NCBI GenBank assembly: GCA_018000295.1
Contig: JAGNKE010000004.1
Coordinates: 124,016 to 158,485 of the forward strand
DNA: 34,470 nucleotides
Direction: 5' to 3'
Origin: Alphaproteobacteria bacterium
GTDB lineage: Bacteria > Pseudomonadota > Alphaproteobacteria > Micavibrionales > Micavibrionaceae
This document shows positions 1-6,479 of this stretch, one piece after another. Both the position numbers and the translations under genes were made by a program. Each line of letters starts with the position of its first letter. Position 1 is the first letter of the stretch. Below the pieces are notes generated by a model. The model saw nothing but the letters and a program-made list of their open reading frames with translations, searched no databases and had not been told where the DNA came from.

Positions 1-2
1 CC

Positions 3-488
3 GCGTTCGAGGCGCTGGTGAATAACTATTACGGGATCATGTTCAAAATGGCCTTTAAATGGTGCGGGGACAGAACGGCGGCGGAAGATATCACACAGGA
101 AGCCTGCATGAAGCTCGCTCGCGGGATCGACTCCTTTCGCCACGATTCGGCCTTCACCTCATGGCTCTATCGCCTTGTGATCAACACGGCCAAGGACTGG
201 TTCAAATCCCAGAACCGTCACCCGAGCGCCGACATCACACAGGCGGATCATGTGGTATCAGAAGAGGGCGCCCCCGAAGAGAAAATTCTGATGAAGCAGG
301 TCTGGGCGCAGATACAGATTTTACCTGAAGGCGAGAGGGAGGCTCTGCTTCTCGTTGTCAGCGAAGGCCTCTCGCACAAGGAAGCGGCGCTGATTTTAGA
401 GGTGAAGGAAAGCACTGTGTCCTGGCGCATCCACGAAGCCCGCAAGAAGCTGGAGAGCTTTTTCGGCAAGGAGAAGAAATATGGATGA
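3..488 (+). CDS. ECF-type RNA polymerase sigma factor, 5' end outside the window
   Basis: The reading frame is open to the left edge (codons from base 3), so the start codon lies outside the window; the GTG at 18 falls inside region 2 and is unlikely to be the true start. The product directs RNA polymerase to a stress or envelope regulon. Visible are sigma region 2 (acidic AAEDITQEAC motif, then the tryptophan-containing FTSWLYRLVINTAKDW segment) and region 4 near the C-terminus, a helix-turn-helix with LPEGEREALLLVV and SHKEAALILEVKESTVSWRI. There is no region 3 and about 160 residues are visible, as expected for a group 4 (ECF) factor. Its stop overlaps the next gene by 8 bases, so translation is probably coupled. 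The downstream protein has a cytosolic N-terminus and one membrane span, so I infer that it controls this sigma factor. Confidence 0.9.
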   Translation, partial: AFEALVNNYYGIMFKMAFKWCGDRTAAEDITQEACMKLARGIDSFRHDSAFTSWLYRLVINTAKDWFKSQNRHPSADITQADHVVSEEGAPEEKILMKQVWAQIQILPEGEREALLLVVSEGLSHKEAALILEVKESTVSWRIHEARKKLESFFGKEKKYG

Positions 489-2925
489 GTCCGCGCTGAA
501 GAAAATCGTGCAGGAATTTGAGATTCCCCCCGTTGATGAAAATGCAAAAAAACGGGCGGTAAACCTCGCTTTGGCCGAATTCAAGGCCCATCAGCAGCAA
601 AAATCCCAAAAATCTTCCCAAGGAACCTCGATTCTCTCCCGTCTTATCGGCAGATCAACGCCTGAGAGAGGGAGAGACGACATGAAATTCGGTAAAAAAG
701 GATGGGTATTTGCAGGGACAGGAACTGCGTTGGCTTTAGTGCTGGTCGCTGGTTTGAACATGCAGGGCGGCCAAGTGCACAATGCAGGTGAGCCTGCATC
801 CAGTTCAGGGCAGTTTAGTAATATTGCTTATAACATATCACAGCCGAAATCAGTCCTGTCAGAAGTGTATGAAATGTTCGGAGGTTCGGATGAGAAAAGC
901 GCGGCTCTGCCACCGCCATCCGAAGTCTCCGCCCCACCCGGAACGGCTGAAGCCTCCCCGGCTTATGTTCAGGCTGTTGAAGAAGCAAACGAAGCTGACA
1001 TGGAAATGGCCGAAATGGCTAAGTTAGAAAAGGCGCTTCGCTCGGGCGAAAGTTCAATCCCCGTTCCGGTCGAAACCCCGACAGATCGTTTGCAGTTGCC
1101 CCAGGAGTTCAGAACTGAGGGTGAGCGGTCAAACGCGCCGATGGCCGATGAATTTGCATCAGGCAGAGCAAAAGGCGATGACGGCATGGTCGTCGCCGAA
1201 TTGAAAAAGAACGAGGATCAGGGAAAAACCGCTCCATCACAAGCCCCCGCCAAGGAAAAAGCCCTGCGCCGCGACTTGAGTGACAAGGACTCCTCTGCGA
1301 TGGCGTCCCCCGGCGTTTCGTTACCCGGAGTTGTTAGTTCCAGTGAGGCGACAACTATTTACCCCGAGCCATACCCATACCCTCAGCCGATTCCGGTTCC
1401 CATCTCGCCCCCGATGGATTACGTCCAGCCCTATTATCAGGAGCAGGGCCGCGACCGCTTCCCCGAATACAAGCCCAACAGCTTTAAGTTGGCCCAGGAA
1501 GAACCTGTCTCCACCTTCTCCTCCGACGTCGATACCGCGAGCTACAGCTTCGTGCGCCGCGAATTGAACAGTGGCCGCTTGCCCCCCGCGCAATCCGTCC
1601 GCGTCGAGGAAATGGTGAACTACTTCGACTATAACTACGCCGTTCCCGAATCGAAGGAAGAACCTTTCCAGCCGACTGTGACTATAGTTGACTCGCCGTG
1701 GGCGCAGGGCCGCAAGCTTATGCATATAGGCATCAAGGGCTATGAGATCACAGGCGAAAAACCGCGCAGCAACCTCGTGTTCCTGCTCGATGTTTCCGGT
1801 TCGATGGATGCGCCCGACAAATTGCCGCTGCTCAAAAATTCCATGAAGCTCCTGCTCGACAGCCTGCAGCCCGACGATACGGTCTCCATCGTGGTCTACG
1901 CGGGTTCGTCGGGGACGGTCTTGGCACCCACCAAAGTCTCCGACCGCAGCACCATATACTCTGCCCTCGATAATCTTCAGGCAGGCGGCTCGACCGCCGG
2001 AGCCGCAGGCATCGAACTCGCCTACCAACTCGCCGAGCAGAACTTCAACAAGGAAGCCGTGAACCGCGTAATCCTCGCCACGGATGGGGATTTCAACGTC
2101 GGCATCACCAACCGCGACCAGTTGAAGGACTACGTATCCAAGAAACGCGAGACGGGAATTTTCCTCTCCGTCCTCGGCTTCGGTCAGGGCAATTATAATG
2201 ACGACCTGATGCAGGCGTTGGCCCAGAACGGCAACGGCACCGCCGCCTACATCGACAGCCTCAATGAGGCGCGTAAAGTCCTTCTGGATGAAGCCAGCTC
2301 GACTCTGTTCCCGATCGCCAAGGATGTGAAGTTCCAGATCGAGTTCAACACCGCCCAGATCGCCGAATACCGTCTGATCGGCTACGAAACCCGCCACCTC
2401 AACCGTGAGGACTTCAACAACGACAAGGTGGACGCAGGAGATATGGGCGCAGGCCACACCGTCACCGCGATCTATGAATTCGTCCCCGTCGGCAGCGCCT
2501 CAGCCCGCACCGTGGACGATCTTCGCTATGCTGCTGAAACTCCCAAACAGGCGCCGATCGCAGAAACGGTCTCCGACTCGCCCTTCGCCAGTGAGTACGC
2601 GTTCCTAAAGATCCGCTACAAGCTGCCCAACGAAGACCGCAGCCGCCTCATCACCCGCCCGGTCACGATGCAGGATCAACTCACCCTGCAAAAGGTTGAG
2701 TGCGGCCCTGCCGACTCCTGCCCGGCCTCGGCCAGCGACGATACGCGCTTTGCCACGGCGGTCGCAGCATTCGGTCAGATCCTGCGCGGCGAGGTCAATA
2801 TGGTGGATTACAAAATCGACGATATTATCGCCCTCGCGCAGGACGGGAAGGGGGCCGATGAATTTGGCTACCGCGCCGAATTTATCAATCTGGTGCGCCT
2901 CGCCAAAACCTTCGAGAACCGCTAG
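481..2925 (+). CDS. Membrane-anchored von Willebrand factor A protein (YfbK-like), possible sigma-factor partner
   Basis: An 814-residue protein. Residues 1-72 are a charged cytosolic segment, 73-93 a single membrane span (from GWVFAGTG), and about 95-330 a Pro/Ala/Glu-rich linker with a Tyr-Pro-rich stretch. After this come the YfbK-type N-terminal domain (about 333-425), the VWA domain (about 430-600) and a C-terminal DUF3520-like region. The MIDAS metal site is complete: D437-V-S-G-S-M, T505 in GGSTAG, and D535 in ATDGD. The large domain should therefore bind a divalent metal and a protein ligand outside the cytoplasmic membrane. The start at 481 lies inside the sigma gene, so the two form one operon, and a strong terminator follows. 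Family membership is clear. The anti-sigma role is inferred from gene order and topology only. Confidence 0.88.
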   Translation: MDESALKKIVQEFEIPPVDENAKKRAVNLALAEFKAHQQQKSQKSSQGTSILSRLIGRSTPERGRDDMKFGKKGWVFAGTGTALALVLVAGLNMQGGQVHNAGEPASSSGQFSNIAYNISQPKSVLSEVYEMFGGSDEKSAALPPPSEVSAPPGTAEASPAYVQAVEEANEADMEMAEMAKLEKALRSGESSIPVPVETPTDRLQLPQEFRTEGERSNAPMADEFASGRAKGDDGMVVAELKKNEDQGKTAPSQAPAKEKALRRDLSDKDSSAMASPGVSLPGVVSSSEATTIYPEPYPYPQPIPVPISPPMDYVQPYYQEQGRDRFPEYKPNSFKLAQEEPVSTFSSDVDTASYSFVRRELNSGRLPPAQSVRVEEMVNYFDYNYAVPESKEEPFQPTVTIVDSPWAQGRKLMHIGIKGYEITGEKPRSNLVFLLDVSGSMDAPDKLPLLKNSMKLLLDSLQPDDTVSIVVYAGSSGTVLAPTKVSDRSTIYSALDNLQAGGSTAGAAGIELAYQLAEQNFNKEAVNRVILATDGDFNVGITNRDQLKDYVSKKRETGIFLSVLGFGQGNYNDDLMQALAQNGNGTAAYIDSLNEARKVLLDEASSTLFPIAKDVKFQIEFNTAQIAEYRLIGYETRHLNREDFNNDKVDAGDMGAGHTVTAIYEFVPVGSASARTVDDLRYAAETPKQAPIAETVSDSPFASEYAFLKIRYKLPNEDRSRLITRPVTMQDQLTLQKVECGPADSCPASASDDTRFATAVAAFGQILRGEVNMVDYKIDDIIALAQDGKGADEFGYRAEFINLVRLAKTFENR

Positions 2926-2959
2926 GTCTATAAATTAATAATTAACATAACGCACACTT

Positions 2960-2997
2960 GAGGCCCCGCTGCCTATAAGCGGGGTCTCTGTTTTTTA
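2960..2997 (+). terminator. Rho-independent terminator of the sigma/VWA operon
   Basis: An 11-bp stem (GAGGCCCCGCT paired with AGCGGGGTCTC, one G-U pair) with a 7-base loop is followed by TGTTTTTTATT. It lies 35 bases after the VWA stop codon and separates that operon from the precursor peptide gene. Confidence 0.88.
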
Positions 2998-3044
2998 TTC
3001 CTGAAAACGTGTAACCTGTTCGCGGCTGCGTTCGAATCGTAACG

Positions 3045-3062
3045 AAATTGAACGTTCAATTT
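3045..3062. promoter_or_regulatory. 18-bp perfect palindrome upstream of the precursor gene, candidate operator
   Basis: AAATTGAACGTTCAATTT is a perfect inverted repeat with no spacer, ending 33 bases before the ATG at 3096. Its symmetry and position suggest a dimeric repressor or activator site. No regulator gene is adjacent, so the protein that would bind it is unknown. It could also be part of a promoter. Confidence 0.45.
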
Positions 3063-3095
3063 AAGACTGATCATATTTATAAAAGGAACTGACTG

Positions 3096-3452
3096 ATGAC
3101 TGACTCTGCAAAGAAATCCAAGGTAAATAAGAAGCTTGCGACCGTCGCACTCGCAGGAATTATGGCTGTTGGTGCATTCTCGGCCTCTCCGGCCTTCGCA
3201 GGCTCCGGCGGCAACGCCTGCAGCGCAAGCGGATGCGGCAGCAAAACCGAAGGCAACGCCTGCAAATCCGGCTGCAAATCCTCCGACAAGCCCACGGGCG
3301 GCAGTTCCTGCGCCAGCAAGACCTCCTGTCAGGCAAAGGCGTCCTGCCAGGCCGCCGCTACGGAAACGAAAGCCACTTGCCAGGCCAAAGCCTCTTGCGA
3401 GAACAAAGCCAGCTGCAGCGGTCATAATGACAAAAAACGCTACAACGACTAA
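3096..3452 (+). CDS. Secreted cysteine-rich precursor peptide (bufferin-like RiPP metallophore)
   Basis: A 118-residue protein with a typical signal peptide: a lysine-rich start, the core LATVALAGIMAVGAFSA, and a likely cleavage after SPAFA at residue 35. The mature part is short of hydrophobic residues and has ten cysteines at 42, 47, 56, 60, 72, 78, 84, 95, 101 and 107. The last six form two blocks of three spaced exactly six residues apart (consensus C-Q-A-K-A-S). The start has a good ribosome site (AAAGGAA, 9 bases away). The next gene encodes a DUF692/DUF2063 enzyme, and such enzymes modify cysteines of exported peptides in the bufferin and related metallophore families, several of which bind copper. 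I infer a periplasmic metal-binding RiPP. Substrate metal and modification are unknown. I cannot assign it firmly to the BufA1 or BufA2 subfamily. Confidence 0.8.
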   Translation: MTDSAKKSKVNKKLATVALAGIMAVGAFSASPAFAGSGGNACSASGCGSKTEGNACKSGCKSSDKPTGGSSCASKTSCQAKASCQAAATETKATCQAKASCENKASCSGHNDKKRYND

Positions 3453-5103
3453 TCAAAGTCCTTTCAAAAGGATCGGATATGGGATGGGCCTGCGCCCGTC
3501 CCATTATCCTTTTATCTTCGAGAATAAACCGGCCATCGACTGGTTTGAAATCATCTCCGAAAACTTCATGGATACGGAGGGCCGCCCCGTGCGGCGCCTC
3601 GAAAAAATCCTTCAGGACTATCCCGTGGTCATGCACGGCGTCTCCATGTCCATTGGCACAGTGGACCCGCTCAATTCCGAATACCTGCAGAAGCTCAAAA
3701 AACTGGCGTCATGGGTGAACCCGCCATGGATCTCGGACCATCTCTGCTGGACCGGAACCGCGCACAAGAACACCCACGACCTCCTGCCCGTGCCGTATAC
3801 AGAGGAGGCGCTCAAACATATCGTTGCCCGTATCAAACAGGTGCAGGATATTCTGGGGCGGCCCATCGTTCTGGAGAACCCTTCGACCTATCTCGAATTC
3901 ACCTGCTCAACGATGACCGAATGGGAGTTCATCGCAAGAATGGCGCAGGAGTCAGGCTGCGGCCTGCTGCTCGACGTGAACAATATCTACGTCAGCTGCT
4001 ACAACCACCGCTGGGATCCCAAGACCTACATCGACGCGCTGCCCCTCGACCGCATCGCGCAGATACACCTCGCGGGCCACACGAACAAGGGCACGCACAT
4101 CATCGACACGCACGACGATTACGTCATCGACGAGGTCTGGGCGCTCTACCGCTATGTGATTTCAAAATCCGGCCCCATCAGCACGATGGTGGAATGGGAC
4201 GATAAAATCCCCGACTTTCCGGTCGTTCTGGCCGAGGTCGAAAAGGCGCGCAAATGGGCCGCCGCCAGCGATGGCCCGGTCCCGATCCCAACCTTCAAAT
4301 CCTTCCGCGACAATATCCGGCCCTCCGAACGCCTCACGCCGCTGTCCGAGGAAATGGAGGATATGCAGGACGCAATCCTGCACGGCGACGGCGACATCAT
4401 GCACCCGGACGAGCGCATCGTGCCCAAACCGGACTTCTCCCCGCAGGAGCAGATTCAATCCTACATCAACGGCTACCGCTATCGGCTGTTCGACATCGTG
4501 GCGATGGATTACGGCGCGCTGAAACACACTCTGCCGCCGGAGCAATTCAACGCGCTGATCGACGGGTTTATCGAGGCCACGCCCTCCACTCATTTCAACA
4601 TCGCCCGCTATAACAAAAAATTCCCGGAGTATGTGAAGCAGCACGCCGACCCCTTCGCCTATGAGCTGTCGGTGCTTGAAACCGAACTCACCCAGCTGGC
4701 GGATGCGGAGGAGACGAGGGCGCTCGTGCCCGAAGACCTCGCAGGGCTGGACGCGGATAAATTCATGGGCGCGAAACTGTTTCCACGCGCTGCCCTGAAA
4801 CTCTTCGCTTTCTCCTATCCGGTGAACGAATATTATCAGGCGTTTCTGGACGGCCAGACGCCCGCGACACCTCAAAAACGCCCCAGCTTTCTGGCGATCT
4901 ACCGCCACAACGACGAACTCTGGCGCCTCGATCTGCAGGAGCGGGAATATATGGTCCTAAGCGCACTCTTCGCGGGCGTCCCGGTGGGCGAAGCCCTGAC
5001 CGCCGCCCTGCCCGAAGACGGAGCCGAAGAAGACCTCATGGCCGACGTGCAAGGCTGGTTCGGCAAATGGATGAATAACGGCCTGCTGGCCAAGGCGGCT
5101 TGA
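3427..5103 (+). CDS. Fused MNIO (DUF692, BufB-like) and DUF2063 (BufC-like) peptide-modifying enzyme
   Basis: A 558-residue protein. The frame is open further upstream, but the family start region (GYGMGLRPSHY, from residue 17) fixes the start at the ATG at 3427, inside the precursor gene. Residues 17-285 are the multinuclear non-heme iron oxygenase barrel, with likely iron ligands and motif residues H70, D104-H105, E150-N151, D183 with N185, H214 and H218, H229, and E256 with D258. After a linker, residues 340-545 resemble the DUF2063 partner domain (INGYRYRLFDIVAMDYGAL, later FAFSYPVNEYYQAF). In characterised systems (MbnB/MbnC, bufferin BufB/BufC) the two are separate subunits that together oxidise cysteines, for example to oxazolone-thioamide or 5-thiooxazole. 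Here they are one chain, so the core modification activity may need only this gene. No dedicated exporter is adjacent; the precursor's own signal peptide would suffice. Confidence 0.9.
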   Translation: MTKNATTTNQSPFKRIGYGMGLRPSHYPFIFENKPAIDWFEIISENFMDTEGRPVRRLEKILQDYPVVMHGVSMSIGTVDPLNSEYLQKLKKLASWVNPPWISDHLCWTGTAHKNTHDLLPVPYTEEALKHIVARIKQVQDILGRPIVLENPSTYLEFTCSTMTEWEFIARMAQESGCGLLLDVNNIYVSCYNHRWDPKTYIDALPLDRIAQIHLAGHTNKGTHIIDTHDDYVIDEVWALYRYVISKSGPISTMVEWDDKIPDFPVVLAEVEKARKWAAASDGPVPIPTFKSFRDNIRPSERLTPLSEEMEDMQDAILHGDGDIMHPDERIVPKPDFSPQEQIQSYINGYRYRLFDIVAMDYGALKHTLPPEQFNALIDGFIEATPSTHFNIARYNKKFPEYVKQHADPFAYELSVLETELTQLADAEETRALVPEDLAGLDADKFMGAKLFPRAALKLFAFSYPVNEYYQAFLDGQTPATPQKRPSFLAIYRHNDELWRLDLQEREYMVLSALFAGVPVGEALTAALPEDGAEEDLMADVQGWFGKWMNNGLLAKAA

Positions 5104-5106
5104 ACG

Positions 5107-5180
5107 CCCCTCTCCCTTCATCCCTCTCCCCACAGGAGGGGAGAGGGAAAGAGGGCAAAGTCCGAAAGGGAGAGGGGTGT
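5107..5180. repeat. Dispersed C-rich/G-rich palindromic repeat, copy A (long form)
   Basis: It starts 3 bases after the stop of the fused enzyme gene. C-rich arms (CCCCTCTCCC, CCCTCTCCCC) face G-rich arms (GGAGGGGAGAGGG, AAAGGGAGAGGGG), so it can form nested stems. It matches copy D over its whole length and copies B and C over the left part. No long U-run follows, so it is not a classical terminator. Confidence 0.8.
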
Positions 5181-5348
5181 TAGCCCGTTTAAAAAAGCCC
5201 AAGATTTCGAGCAATAAACTTTTGCTTTCCTGCCGTTTCGCTTAAATAAACCAAGATAACTTTATATCAGCGAGACCTATATAATTGAGCAGATAAAAAA
5301 ATTCTTCAGACTCACGACCAAAATTTTTCCGATTCAAAAAATTGCCAG

Positions 5349-6341
5349 TTACTCGCACCATACATGACAAGTTTTTTCTTTTTTTAAGTTATAAAGTTTT
5401 GCACTTGTGCAAGCTCCAAGCGGACTACCTTCTATAAAAATAACAAAGTTGCCTACTTCCCATCCTAAACAGTAAGTCTTAGCCCTGAATTTCTCATCGT
5501 TAATTATAAAAAGTTCATCATTACCAGCTGCCTGTATTTCATATTTTTTATTAGCAGATATGTTATTTTCAGCTTCATAGGTTTGATTGGCAATTTTCTG
5601 GTCAATATTAGCGTTGGTTGTGCCTCGAGAGGAATTAGCCCTAGCACGCTGATCTTCTAAAATAATATTGCTAATTTCATCCATTTTTTCTGACATTTTT
5701 CTAAGATTAATTTGCGCTTTTTCATAGCCTTGGTCTGCTGCTTTGCGAAACCATCTGATAGCTTCAAGATCGTCTTGAGTAACTCCTAACCCTTTTGCGT
5801 ACATTCTGCCTAGATTATTTTGAGCATCAGGGTCCCCTTTTTCTGCTGCTTTACGAAACCATTTAATTGCCTCAGAGTAATCTGCTGGAAAGGCTTCTCC
5901 ATTGGCATAAAGCATACCAAGAAAGTTTTGTGCAGTTAAATTGCCCTGACCAGCGGATTTGCGGAGCCATTTTTCTGACTCCACAAAATCCCGAGTAACA
6001 CCGTGGCCCTCAGCATACATTATACCAAGATAGCTCTGTGCCTCGGCATGGCCCTGATCTGCAGCCTTACGGAACCATTGCTCTGCTTTAGTGTAATCCT
6101 TCAAAACTCCGTTGTTTTCAGCGAATGTATCGCTAGCATAAAGTCCGCCAAGAAGAAATTGAGCCTCGGCACTGCCTTGCTTTGCTTGATTTTCAATCTC
6201 ATAAAATTTTAAAGAGGGCTTTGAAGTCTCATTAAGTTTGTCAGAGTTAGCCAAAGACTGAGCCAAAGGAGTAAAGCTTAAAACGCAGACGAGTACTATC
6301 CTTAGTACTGCAACAATAATGGTGATTTTCATTTTGCACAT
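5349..6341 (-). CDS. Exported Sel1-repeat protein with a C-terminal cysteine-containing module
   Basis: A 330-residue protein with a signal peptide (hydrophobic TIIVAVLRIVLVCVLSF, end near SLANS). About five Sel1-like (SEL1/TPR) repeats follow, roughly residues 47-205, with the units A(E)AQxxLGxMYAxGxGV and A(I/E)KWFRKAA. Such repeats mediate protein-protein contacts. The last 60 residues form a different small module (FIINDEKFRAKTYCLGWE, ending in CHVWCE) with four cysteines. The ATG four codons downstream is an equally possible start; neither has a clear ribosome site. The gene is visibly richer in A+T than its neighbours, which suggests acquisition or relaxed selection. Repeat identity is confident; the binding partner is unknown. 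Confidence 0.8.
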   Translation of the reverse strand: MCKMKITIIVAVLRIVLVCVLSFTPLAQSLANSDKLNETSKPSLKFYEIENQAKQGSAEAQFLLGGLYASDTFAENNGVLKDYTKAEQWFRKAADQGHAEAQSYLGIMYAEGHGVTRDFVESEKWLRKSAGQGNLTAQNFLGMLYANGEAFPADYSEAIKWFRKAAEKGDPDAQNNLGRMYAKGLGVTQDDLEAIRWFRKAADQGYEKAQINLRKMSEKMDEISNIILEDQRARANSSRGTTNANIDQKIANQTYEAENNISANKKYEIQAAGNDELFIINDEKFRAKTYCLGWEVGNFVIFIEGSPLGACTSAKLYNLKKEKTCHVWCE

Positions 6342-6349
6342 ATTGATGA

Positions 6350-6378
6350 TAACTAAGCTAAAGATTAGAACAGGTCAA
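6350..6378 (-). promoter_or_regulatory. Possible promoter of the Sel1-repeat gene
   Basis: On the minus strand TTGACC (6373-6378) and TAGTTA (6350-6355) are separated by 17 bases, 8 bases before the upstream start codon. The -35 match is good and the -10 match weak. The close distance would favour the second ATG as the translation start. Confidence 0.3.
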
Positions 6379-6479
6379 ATATTTAAGTTTATAATCGACA
6401 TTGCTTACAGACAACAGCTATGTAATCAGGGCTGATACAGAGAAAAGAGGGTTAATCATCTGACGCAGCCCAAAATAAA

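Noticed and set aside
1321..2457. Long open frame (378 codons) on the minus strand inside the VWA gene
   Set aside because: It is the antisense shadow of a strongly supported gene with MIDAS motifs, and its translation shows no domain or ribosome site.
3136..3426. Upstream extension of the MNIO enzyme frame to 3136
   Set aside because: The added residues are Pro/Ala/Arg-rich shadow of the precursor gene, and family homology begins only after 3427.
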